From the IMG/VR virus record IMGVR_UViG_3300021952_000045, positions 1 to 20,773 of that record: DNA of 20,773 nucleotides; one strand, given 5' to 3'. Made by a program: the position numbers and the translations under genes. Under the pieces are notes generated by a model. The model had not been told where the DNA came from and searched no databases. It saw only the letters and a program-made list of their open reading frames with translations. This stretch comes from a virus. Positions within the stretch are counted from its first letter, which is position 1. Each line of letters starts with the position of its first letter. Of the stretch, positions 6,872 to 14,218 are shown piece by piece.

Positions 6872-7719
6872 ACCGCTACTTTACCTCTCAATGAAGGGTG
6901 TGGGGTGTAATCGTGCAATGTAAAATCTTTACCAATCTCAAACTCCCCTTGCAATAGCTGTTCTGTGGTGAATGTTGGAGCTATTGATAATGTCGGTGGA
7001 CGTTTTAACTCTCTACGTAATACCTCTAAGCACTGGTCTTTATGATTGTCGTAAATGTGTGCATCTCCTAAAGTGTGAATGAATTCACAAGGAATGTATC
7101 CTAAACAATGTGCCATTAACTTAGTCAGCAGTGAATAGCAGGCGATGTTGTAAGGGACACCTAAAAATACATCGGCGGAGCGTTGATAAAGCTGGCATGA
7201 TAAGTACCTAACGCCTATTTCATCTTCGGAAACATCCCACTGTACAAACGCATGACAAGGTGGAAGTTTCATTTCGCTAAGTTCAGCAACATTCCAAGCA
7301 GAAATAATATGACGTCGTGAAAATGGATTGTTCTTTAACGATTTCATCACTTCAGCAAATTGATCGATAGGTTGTCCTAAGTGAAATGTAGATCCGTTTG
7401 TAGAAGTGTATGTGTTACAATTTCTCCATTGATAACCATACACCTTTCCTAAGTCACCATTTTCATCAGCCCATTCATTCCAAATGTTTACTCCCTTATC
7501 TGTTAAGAACTTAGTGTTAGTAAGACCTTTTAAATACCATTGTAGTTCAATTGCTATTGTTTTCAAAGATGTAAATTTTGAAGAAACTAATGGGTATGAA
7601 TGTTGTAAATCATACCTAGACTGATATCCAAAAATTTTAGTTGTACCAACTCCAGTTCTATCATGTGTATGTTTACCACGATTTAATACTTCTGAAATCA
7701 GTTGTTGATATTGCTTCAT
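6868..7719 (-). CDS. thyA: Thymidylate synthase ThyA
   Basis: The enzyme converts dUMP to dTMP with methylene-tetrahydrofolate, supplying dTTP for phage replication. It has 283 residues, near the usual length. Visible motifs are the phosphate-binding DRTGVGT (20-26), the SRRHIISAWNVAEL segment (134-147), the catalytic Cys155 in LPPCHAFVQW, then LSCQLYQRSADVFLGVPYNIA and HTLGDAHIYDNH for substrate binding. The equivalent T4 gene (td) is interrupted by a group I intron; here the frame is uninterrupted. There is no strong ribosome-binding site before the ATG. The start codon lies at the edge of a tandem 50-nt repeat that forms its leader. It is the first gene of the minus-strand cluster and overlaps the next gene by 4 nt. 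Confidence 0.97.
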   Translation of the reverse strand: MKQYQQLISEVLNRGKHTHDRTGVGTTKIFGYQSRYDLQHSYPLVSSKFTSLKTIAIELQWYLKGLTNTKFLTDKGVNIWNEWADENGDLGKVYGYQWRNCNTYTSTNGSTFHLGQPIDQFAEVMKSLKNNPFSRRHIISAWNVAELSEMKLPPCHAFVQWDVSEDEIGVRYLSCQLYQRSADVFLGVPYNIACYSLLTKLMAHCLGYIPCEFIHTLGDAHIYDNHKDQCLEVLRRELKRPPTLSIAPTFTTEQLLQGEFEIGKDFTLHDYTPHPSLRGKVAV

Positions 7720-7839
7720 TCAAATGTTAGTGTTTTGTAATTTTTAAGTTCATACATTTTACAAAAAACTGAAAATTCAAACAACAAAAACATTCAAATG
7801 TTAGTGTTTTGTAATTTTAAGTTCATACATTTTACAAAA
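7717..7839. repeat. Tandem leader repeat before thyA (two copies of about 50 nt)
   Basis: Copy 1 is 7717-7766 and copy 2 is 7791-7839. They are identical except for one T in a T-run, and start 74 nt apart. Copy 1 includes the thyA start codon. Each copy holds an inverted pair TTTTGTAA ... TTACAAAA. A partial third match (CATACATTTTAC) lies at about 7903-7914. It looks like duplication of the thyA leader, possibly with operator or origin function. Confidence 0.8.
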
Positions 7840-7847
7840 TTTTAAAT

Positions 7848-7999
7848 ACGAGTTTTGATATCAAAAATGATAATGTATTAAATTTCAATATACATAATCA
7901 ATAACATACATTTTACTAACACTCTTTTGTTATCATCCACTGTAGAATTTAAACTCGTGATTTGGCTTAGACAGCCAAATATCAAGTCTTTAAACTCGT
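7848..7999. promoter_or_regulatory. Operator-like palindrome and repeated AAACTCGT sites
   Basis: A perfect 14-bp palindrome TTTTGATATCAAAA occupies 7853-7866. The octamer AAACTCGT occurs at 7951-7958 and 7992-7999 (each as part of TTTAAACTCGT), and inverted as ACGAGTTT at 7848-7855, abutting the palindrome. The two direct copies flank the hairpin at 7960-7980. Such dispersed sites may bind a regulator. No binding protein can be named. Confidence 0.4.
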
Positions 8000-8390
8000 C
8001 TCATACTGCGCTAGTTTTGCAAACAGGAAGCGGAACTGAAACTCCCATACACGCACGATTTGTAATAATTCCCCAAGAGTGATAAGAATATGAGGTACTC
8101 ATCACTCTTCACAAGTTGTCACACGGGACAGAGCTTGTATCGTTTGACCTATTAAGGTCTTTTCATTGCCGGGCTTTCCGCTTAACAAACTTTTGACAGA
8201 GGCGGTCTGCGCGAACAACCATTAACACTTACTTCACCCCCGTTTTAAGCTGACTCGCTAATGGCACGTCTTTAATCAACTTAGTTAGAACGGTATAGAT
8301 ACACTTGTAGGGACTCAGATCCTGTGGCAGAGTTTACTTATGTATCTAGGTGTGAGGATTGTAGCCTTCCTCATGTAGGCTCGTAGTTTG
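7948..8390. ncRNA. Candidate structured RNA with hairpins and an H-type pseudoknot
   Basis: Successive stems can be drawn: ATTTGGCT/AGCCAAAT (7960-7967/7973-7980); AAGAGTGAT/ATCACTCTT (8075-8083/8101-8109) extended by GAG/CTC; ACAAG/CTTGT (8111-8115/8134-8138) over TGTC/GACA; GACCT/AGGTC (8146-8150/8155-8159) followed by TTTT on the plus strand; TAGATACA/TGTATCTA (8296-8303/8341-8348). A possible H-type pseudoknot pairs TGAGGA/TCCTCA (8353-8358/8368-8373) and AGCCT/AGGCT (8363-8367/8377-8381). The transcribed strand is unknown. The T-run after the fourth stem favours plus. It matches no tRNA fold. Structure is drawn by eye; transcription is inference. Confidence 0.45.
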
Positions 8391-8420
8391 TAAGTTTAAC
8401 AATAACTTGAAATTCTAACT

Positions 8421-8431
8421 ACTAAATTTAG
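8421..8431 (+). promoter_or_regulatory. Possible late promoter for the resolvase/baseplate operon
   Basis: ACTAAATTTAG lies 28 nt before the resolvase ATG, a spacing like that of the CTAAATA boxes before the fibre and portal genes (about 25 nt). Its core CTAAATTTAG is palindromic, so it could also fire to the left. Confidence 0.4.
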
Positions 8432-8459
8432 CAATAAAGCAACTGAAATATCATGAAAA

Positions 8460-9005
8460 ATGAATAAAAAAGCGTGTGGTATTGACTATAGTATGACGTC
8501 GCCCGGAATCACAGTTTTTATTGACGGTGTAATAACATCGTATTTCTTCACTACGTCAAAAAAGCAAGTTGGCGAATTCTTTACAAGCGGAAACTATAAC
8601 TTGGTTGGAATACAGTATCCAGAGTGGAATAGCCCTGAAGAAAGGTTTAACAGAGTTTCTAAAATCGTTTCCGAACTGATACCAAAAGACTCTAGCGTTG
8701 TTATCGAAGGTTATTCTTTCGGATCTACGTCGTCTAACTTATTTCAGATTGCGGAAAATTGTGGTGCCCTGAAGCAGCGGCTATTTGAAAGGGAAATTCA
8801 CTTCACTGTTGTTCCGCCATCAGCGATAAAAAAATACGCGACTGGGAAAGGAACTGCTAAAAAGGAACAAATGTACGAAGCGTTTATTGCCGAAACAGGT
8901 GTAGATCTTCAACACGCCTTTTCTAAGAAAGAAGGCTCTAAAATAGGCTCGCCTGTCAGCGATATAGTTGACTCATATTTCATGTGCAAATTGGCTTCGG
9001 AGTAA
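8460..9005 (+). CDS. RuvC-like Holliday junction resolvase / endonuclease
   Basis: The protein of 181 residues has the RuvC/RNase H-like layout. The first beta strand carries a catalytic Asp (GIDYSMTSPG, Asp9). A second acidic residue sits in VVIEGYSFGS (Glu83). A basic helix PSAIKKYATGKGTAKKEQM (120-138) follows, and the C-terminal acidic pair is Asp168/Asp171 in VSDIVDSYF. Such enzymes cut branched DNA before or during packaging; in T4 the unrelated gp49 does this. No clear ribosome-binding site precedes the ATG. The stop is 3 nt before gp25, so the enzyme probably heads the baseplate operon and is made late, which fits a role in resolving replication concatemers. The exact substrate is inferred. 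Confidence 0.85.
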   Translation: MNKKACGIDYSMTSPGITVFIDGVITSYFFTTSKKQVGEFFTSGNYNLVGIQYPEWNSPEERFNRVSKIVSELIPKDSSVVIEGYSFGSTSSNLFQIAENCGALKQRLFEREIHFTVVPPSAIKKYATGKGTAKKEQMYEAFIAETGVDLQHAFSKKEGSKIGSPVSDIVDSYFMCKLASE

Positions 9006-9007
9006 GC

Positions 9008-9394
9008 ATGGCAATATACACAGATATAGATCTTTCTTTAAAGAAACACCCGGTTACTGGAGACGTATTACGGCTGTATGACGATGTTGCGGTAGTTCGT
9101 TCAATTTCGCACATTTTGCAAGTTAAATCGACAGACATTGCATTTCACCCTGAAAGAGCGGCTTCATTAGACGAATATCAGTTTGAATTGTTAGACTATG
9201 TAAGCATGGCTAGAATAGAGAGGATGATACGGGAAGCTATAAACTTGTATGAACCTAGGGCTAAGATATTGGCGTTAGATCTTACAGCAGTTTCAGATAC
9301 GCTACCACCAGGAATTAAAATTGGTTTGAAAGTGCAAGTGGTTAATTCCAATTCCGTGCTTCAAATCGACCACTATTTATCAAAGGTAAAATGA
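9008..9394 (+). CDS. 25: Baseplate wedge subunit, T4 gp25-like
   Basis: Gp25 is a small wedge protein that forms the inner baseplate ring with gp6 and gp53 and starts sheath polymerisation. It has 128 residues with the ATG at 9008. That start has a GGAG ribosome-binding site 5 nt upstream and lies 2 nt after the resolvase stop; an upstream ATG at 8984 would overlap the resolvase by 22 nt without support. The conserved EPR motif of the gp25/lysozyme-like family is at residues 82-84 (NLYEPRAKIL), preceded by FHPERAASLDEYQFELLDY. Gene 6 begins 1 nt after its stop. Confidence 0.93.
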   Translation: MAIYTDIDLSLKKHPVTGDVLRLYDDVAVVRSISHILQVKSTDIAFHPERAASLDEYQFELLDYVSMARIERMIREAINLYEPRAKILALDLTAVSDTLPPGIKIGLKVQVVNSNSVLQIDHYLSKVK

Positions 9395-9395
9395 T

Positions 9396-11159
9396 ATGGC
9401 AATACCTCTAACAGACCCGGCTTCTTTAGACGCGGACAGGATAAAACAATCTTTGATTGCGTTTTTGAAAACACAATCTGAGTTTTCCGATTACAATTTC
9501 GCGGGTTCGGGCTTAAATGTTCTTATAGACATTTTAGTAGCAAATACTCATTATTATGCCTTGTACAAGGCAATGATTGCAAACGAATCTTTCTTAGATT
9601 CCGCTATACTACGCTCTTCTATCATTAGTAGGGCAAATGAACGCGGGTATCTTCCTAGAGGCATTATTGTTGCTCGTTCAACTGTAACAGCAACTCTGTC
9701 TAACTCTACAGTCGGTCAGCTCAGTATGGAGATTCCTAAGGGGTCGACGTTTGTTGGCAACTACGGAAACGCACAATTTTATTTTTCTAACACAGATTCT
9801 GCGGCGTTGTTGCCGACGGGAATTTCTGGTCAGTATTCCGGAACCTTTGTAGTTGCGGAAGGATACGAAACAACCACAACCTTTGACGTCGCTCCTGGGT
9901 CGAGGTACATTCTTCCAAATCTGGGTGTTGACCCATCAACGATTCGTGTTCGTGTAGAGACTTCCAGATTTAACACGAACGGGGAAGTGTTTGTAAACTT
10001 ATCTTCGTTAATAACTACTGATAGCTTGTCACCGGCGTATATTTTAACGGAAGACGAAAGCGGAAAATACGAAATTATTTTTGGAAATGGTGTGTTTGGA
10101 AAACCTGTATCTAACGGAAATGTGGTGATTGTTTCATATCACGTATCTACTCCAGGAGCTGGAAATGGTATCGCCACGTTATCACCAACGACACAGTTAT
10201 TTCAAGTTGGCGACCTAACCTTAACCAACACAGTAACTTCAGGGGCAGAGCTAGGAGAAACACTGCTATCTATCAAAGAAAATGTGAAGAGGCACATTCC
10301 CCAACAAAATAGGTGCGTAGTTGAAAGCGACTACGAAACTGAAATTAAGAAGCAATTCCCACAATTCAAGGATGTTGTAGCTTGGGGTGGAGAAAAGAAT
10401 GTTCCACCTGTGTTGGGGAAAACCTTTATATCTGTTCTAACGTCTGATATGATGCCGTTGACTAGGCAGATGAAATCTACAGTGATTACAGCAATAAAAC
10501 GAAAGAACATTACAGCAATCACGCCCGAAATTGTAGATGCGTTGCCTACGAGTATCAGGGTAGCTGCAACACTTAAAGTTAATCTTGCACTATCCAACAG
10601 CACTGTTCAGGACATTTACTCCCTCGTCAAAACAGTTATTTCGAACTACGACGTCGCATACTTAAACAAATTTAAGTCAAAATTTGTCGAGTCGCAATTG
10701 GTGACTAAAATTGTAGAATGTAGCCCATCTGTAATTTCCGCAAAATTGAAAGTGTTGCTAGTTTCAAAAATTTATCCGAATTTAGTGAAGCCTACAAGCT
10801 ATTCAATGTCATTTAACGCCCCGATTGCGCCTGGGTCATTAACGTGCGATTCGTTTACAATTCAAAATCCTACAGTAGCGACAGATTATAAGTTCGTTGA
10901 CGCCGCTGGGGTTGTAAAAATCATCGCAATACCAAATAACGGCGCAACGACATATTTTCTAAATGGGAATTATGGGTCTATAAATTACACGACCGGCGAA
11001 GTGCAAATTTCTGAAGTAATTATCTCCCCGTCCGCAAATTCTGTTGGCTTATCTGTATTTGCAACTCCTGCTGACCAAGACATATTTTCAACAGGCTTAC
11101 ACGTACTATCAATAGACACCACTAACACGGTTGTAACTTCGCAGCAAATAACTTCATGA
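9396..11159 (+). CDS. 6: Baseplate wedge subunit, T4 gp6-like (baseplate J family)
   Basis: Gp6 dimers form the continuous ring of the inner baseplate and drive its opening at contraction. The protein has 587 residues (T4 gp6 about 660). It opens MAIPLTDPASLDADRIKQSL, followed by an FLKTQSEFSDYNFAGSGLNV segment and YYALYKAMIANESFLDSA, which are typical of T4-like gp6. A baseplate-J-like core follows (YEIIFGNGVFG, then ETLLSIKENVKRHIPQQNRC at about residues 287-306, and VVESDYETEI). The C-terminal 130 residues are beta-rich and of unclear relation to T4. AAAGGTAAA precedes the start, and the stop overlaps the next ATG as ATGA, so translation with the gp7-like gene is probably coupled. Confidence 0.93.
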   Translation: MAIPLTDPASLDADRIKQSLIAFLKTQSEFSDYNFAGSGLNVLIDILVANTHYYALYKAMIANESFLDSAILRSSIISRANERGYLPRGIIVARSTVTATLSNSTVGQLSMEIPKGSTFVGNYGNAQFYFSNTDSAALLPTGISGQYSGTFVVAEGYETTTTFDVAPGSRYILPNLGVDPSTIRVRVETSRFNTNGEVFVNLSSLITTDSLSPAYILTEDESGKYEIIFGNGVFGKPVSNGNVVIVSYHVSTPGAGNGIATLSPTTQLFQVGDLTLTNTVTSGAELGETLLSIKENVKRHIPQQNRCVVESDYETEIKKQFPQFKDVVAWGGEKNVPPVLGKTFISVLTSDMMPLTRQMKSTVITAIKRKNITAITPEIVDALPTSIRVAATLKVNLALSNSTVQDIYSLVKTVISNYDVAYLNKFKSKFVESQLVTKIVECSPSVISAKLKVLLVSKIYPNLVKPTSYSMSFNAPIAPGSLTCDSFTIQNPTVATDYKFVDAAGVVKIIAIPNNGATTYFLNGNYGSINYTTGEVQISEVIISPSANSVGLSVFATPADQDIFSTGLHVLSIDTTNTVVTSQQITS

Positions 11160-14100
11160 AGACACCCTTAAACTTATCCCACACAAACTTACGGATACCC
11201 GAGTTTGTTGATAAACAATATCCGTTGTTTGCTTCCTTTATCCGGTACTATTACCAGTGGTTGGGGTTAGATGGCAACCCCGGAGACTTAACAGTCGATT
11301 CATATCGGTCGATTGTGGAGTGCCCAGACGCACATATTCAACATCTTAAAGACGAGCTTTTGCCAGATTTTGTTAATGTTGAAGTTAGCACCTTGCGGCT
11401 GTTGCTACATAGACATCTAGAGTTTTATACTGCAAAGGGGTCTGAAGATTCTATTCGGTTTTTAATCCGTGCGCTTTATAATGACCCGACTGTTGAAATT
11501 ACGTATCCGCAAGAGTGGATATTAAATGCGTCCGACACTGATTTAGTTTCGCCTACAGTGATAATGACGCATAGCACAAATGTGAATATGCCTAATATAG
11601 AAGGCGCGCTGATTTATGGCAGTTCTACCGGAGCAAGTGCAAGGGTGAATAATGTTAGCACCTTGGCAGTTTCAGGTGTTACTTACTGGCTTTTAAATTT
11701 GACGGACATTCTTGGGGATTTTAACCAAGAGACTGTGGTAGATGTAATTCGAGGAACTTTAACTTTTCCGATCACTTTAGATACATTTTTTACGGGCGTC
11801 GATATTACTGCGCCAGGGGCAAATTACTGTGAGGGAGACTTAATCACCGTTTCTGGCACTCAGTTCATTATCACGTCAGTTTCTGAAGGATATATAGAAG
11901 GGGTAACCATTAACCGTAGAGGTGTAGGGTACAGCCTACAGACTTTAATATCCTTCGGAGACGATTTTGATTCTAAGACAGTTTACGGAGTGAGCAAGAT
12001 TGACGACGAAGGCGGAATAATGACACTCACGTTGATCAAGAAGGGTGGCCCATATAAAACAATTCCTTCGCCCGTAATTATAGGAACAGGTGTTGGCGCG
12101 GATATATCGCCTGTTTCTAGCAGCATTGGTAAAGTGCTGTCGATGGAAGTTGCTTCTGTAGTTTCACAAACAAATTCACATGAAGTTTCTGTTTCCACAC
12201 ACGCACCAACAGTTTCTGTATCGTCAATCAACTTGCATTCCGTTTCCGGGGATACTACCCTTACCAACTATACGGTTTCTAATAGTGGGAAATTGTCTAT
12301 ATTTGATGAAGGGGTATATGAAACCAGGACTAATCTTTTCCCTGCATCGGAAACGTTTAATCTAGGTTGGTGGTCTAGTCCAGCTGGAACACTAACATTA
12401 AATTACGATTCGTGGTTAGGTACTAGAGTGCACCTACTCAGTTTGCGAACTGTTTGGTCGTCAATCGCGTCAACTAACAGACAAACGGGCATTCCTAATT
12501 CACAAATAACCGTGTCCTTCTATATGAAAAGAATGTCTGCTTCCGGAACCTTATTTGTAAACGCATACGGTGGCGGGGCAATGAATATAGACATGTCTAA
12601 ATGCAGCGATGATTGGGAGAGAATTACTCCCAATCATCGAGCAGTAACCATGAGTGGAACAGGACTATTAAAGACAGATTCTGTCGGGTTGGGTGTTGTT
12701 AATTTTTATGTTTCGCAGCTACCATCTAACGGATCTGCACTTAGAGCGTTAATAACCGGATTTCAAGTTGAAGTTGGGGACAACCATCAAGTGTATATTC
12801 CAACAACAACTACCCCAGTTTCTAAGAATGTGTATGTTCGGCCAAATTTTCAAAACTACCTTTCAAAAAGTAATTTACTTGCGTCGTATAGACAAACGAA
12901 CACGAACGAATTTAGGCAAAGCAACACATTTACAGACATCGTGTGGTCAACTACAAATGCAATTGTAAAATCTACGAATGTTATATCTCCGGTTAATGAT
13001 CTGAGCGTGTCGTATCTTCAGCCTACAACCGTAGGCGTTGTATCATTACTTCAAACTGTGTTTGCTGGAATTACAACCGGATCACCTGTGATCATTTCTG
13101 CTTGGGTTAGATCTGCAATACCTACATCGGTATCGTTGGTCGTGGGTACCAACCAGTCTGCCGCAATAAATGTTTCGGATACATGGCAGCGGATTTCTTG
13201 GGTAACGACATATCAACAGTCCGTTCAATGCGGTCTTAAATATACCGCAACTTCATCAAATTCACATCTTGGGATTTATGTTTACGGATTTCAACTGGAA
13301 GTCGGAACTGCTGTTTCGGACTTGATAATAACAACAGGTATGATTCCTGTTATGCCTTTAGGTGGGTTCACATTGTATGCGACAACGAACGGGGCTACCA
13401 CCGCTATAAATTATACTGTAGAGGATGGGGTAGTTACAATTTGTGACCCTGGTGTTATAACCACAAACACTACACTGAGTTGGAGTGGGGTTTATGGGGA
13501 TGGGATCAGTGTAGTTTCGCAGCCTGTATCTTTGCATAGTTCAGGTTCTGGCTACCAGCCAATGGCTTATTCTGGGACTAAGGCGGTTTATAGTAGGCCT
13601 GTAGTAAGTTGGAGTGGAAATATCGTTGATGCGGCGGGTGAAACTACTGTAGTTTCAAATTGGCCACTACCTTTAGAGCAGCTCAAAAAGACAGGTGCAT
13701 GTCAACTGTTACCTGAGTCATATCGTAGGTTTAGCGGAAACGGCGGGTTAAAGTTTACCCCGAAAATTGGTAAGGTTTGTAGCCTTTTACCAATCCACAA
13801 AACTGATAAGGGTGTTGCTTCTGGTGGGTCAAAATTTGGTGACGATCAACATTTCCACCCGTTTCATTATTGTGTTCGAACTCAACTTGCTGAAAATATA
13901 ACGCCTTCCATGACAGCCATTCCTGGGTCAGCAATTGCCGGTAATTCTATAGCGGGTCAAATTTCTTATGGTAGTGTTAGAGCATCTGTAGAGAAATTAG
14001 CGCATCCCGCCGGAATGAAAATGAGTTGGGAACAGGTGGGGACGCAAAATACGTGCGGAATAGCAATCGCGGGGAGATCAATTGCTGGAAATTTTAATAC

Positions 14101-14191
14101 TATTCCAGCAGCGTTGTGGAATGACGACGTGTACGATTTTTCATACACTAGGACGCCGGAACAAAGAGTTCTCAATTTTTACGGGAACTAA
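11156..14191 (+). CDS. gp7-like baseplate wedge protein with inserted carbohydrate-binding-like modules
   Basis: The protein has 1011 residues (T4 gp7 1032, different domain order). Residues 11-125 (PEFVDKQYPLFASFIRYYYQWL, with HRHLEFYTAKGSEDSIRFLIRALY near 86-109) match the C-terminal region of T4 gp7. Residues 898-955 (FHYCVRTQLAEN ... LAHPAGMK) match its end. Between them lie beta-rich segments. Two modules of 160-165 residues resemble phage carbohydrate-binding domains: about 391-550 with DDWERIT and GFQVEVG ... YIPT, and 569-732 with DTWQRIS and GFQLEVG. Short flanking units recur (NYTVSNSGKLSIFDEG at 371-386, NYTVEDGVVTICDPG at 752-766). The role as wedge protein is inferred from position after gene 6 and the terminal matches; receptor or glycan binding by the modules is inference. 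Confidence 0.75.
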   Translation: MKTPLNLSHTNLRIPEFVDKQYPLFASFIRYYYQWLGLDGNPGDLTVDSYRSIVECPDAHIQHLKDELLPDFVNVEVSTLRLLLHRHLEFYTAKGSEDSIRFLIRALYNDPTVEITYPQEWILNASDTDLVSPTVIMTHSTNVNMPNIEGALIYGSSTGASARVNNVSTLAVSGVTYWLLNLTDILGDFNQETVVDVIRGTLTFPITLDTFFTGVDITAPGANYCEGDLITVSGTQFIITSVSEGYIEGVTINRRGVGYSLQTLISFGDDFDSKTVYGVSKIDDEGGIMTLTLIKKGGPYKTIPSPVIIGTGVGADISPVSSSIGKVLSMEVASVVSQTNSHEVSVSTHAPTVSVSSINLHSVSGDTTLTNYTVSNSGKLSIFDEGVYETRTNLFPASETFNLGWWSSPAGTLTLNYDSWLGTRVHLLSLRTVWSSIASTNRQTGIPNSQITVSFYMKRMSASGTLFVNAYGGGAMNIDMSKCSDDWERITPNHRAVTMSGTGLLKTDSVGLGVVNFYVSQLPSNGSALRALITGFQVEVGDNHQVYIPTTTTPVSKNVYVRPNFQNYLSKSNLLASYRQTNTNEFRQSNTFTDIVWSTTNAIVKSTNVISPVNDLSVSYLQPTTVGVVSLLQTVFAGITTGSPVIISAWVRSAIPTSVSLVVGTNQSAAINVSDTWQRISWVTTYQQSVQCGLKYTATSSNSHLGIYVYGFQLEVGTAVSDLIITTGMIPVMPLGGFTLYATTNGATTAINYTVEDGVVTICDPGVITTNTTLSWSGVYGDGISVVSQPVSLHSSGSGYQPMAYSGTKAVYSRPVVSWSGNIVDAAGETTVVSNWPLPLEQLKKTGACQLLPESYRRFSGNGGLKFTPKIGKVCSLLPIHKTDKGVASGGSKFGDDQHFHPFHYCVRTQLAENITPSMTAIPGSAIAGNSIAGQISYGSVRASVEKLAHPAGMKMSWEQVGTQNTCGIAIAGRSIAGNFNTIPAALWNDDVYDFSYTRTPEQRVLNFYGN
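12607..12639 (+). repeat. 13-bp perfect inverted repeat inside the gp7-like gene
   Basis: CGATGATTGGGAG (12607-12619) and CTCCCAATCATCG (12627-12639) are perfect complements around a 7-nt loop AGAATTA. The hairpin lies within the first carbohydrate-binding-like module, encoding DDWERITPNHR. It contains the GGGAG/CTCCC core also found in three other hairpins in the window. Confidence 0.85.
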
Positions 14192-14194
14192 ATA
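14188..14194 (+). promoter_or_regulatory. Late-promoter-like box before the tail fibre gene
   Basis: CTAAATA is the late-promoter form described for T4-like cyanophages (TATAAATA in T4). It lies 24 nt before the fibre ATG. Its TAA (14189-14191) is the stop codon of the gp7-like gene. Confidence 0.5.
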
Positions 14195-14218
14195 CTATGA
14201 TACAAACAGGTAACTAAT

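Larger units (their letters stand above)
7720..8459. other. 740-bp gene-free divergent region (promoters, possible origin, structured RNA)
   Basis: No protein gene of credible size lies between the divergent thyA and resolvase genes. The left part (7720-7930) is visibly AT-rich and carries the tandem leader repeat and a perfect 14-bp palindrome (7853-7866). The right part (about 7948-8390) is more GC-balanced and dense in hairpins. This layout would suit a bidirectional promoter region or a replication origin with an AT-rich unwinding stretch. A possible sigma70-type pair on the plus strand is TTGATA (7855-7860) and TTAAAT (7878-7883) with 17-nt spacing, a weak match. Confidence 0.7.

Noticed and set aside
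6868-7719. Group I intron in thyA, as in T4 td
   Set aside because: The reading frame is continuous over 283 residues with all catalytic motifs present.
8001-8102. 33-aa minus-strand ORF in the gene-free region (MSTSYSYHSWGIITNRACM...)
   Set aside because: Short, unrecognised, and it starts in the arm of a 9-bp hairpin; GAAGAG lies only about 4 nt before the ATG. Not enough to call a gene, but it could be checked by proteomics.
8290-8390. Possible tRNA in the structured intergenic segment
   Set aside because: The outer stem TAGATACA/TGTATCTA spans only 53 nt; no seven-base anticodon or T-loop layout fits on either strand.
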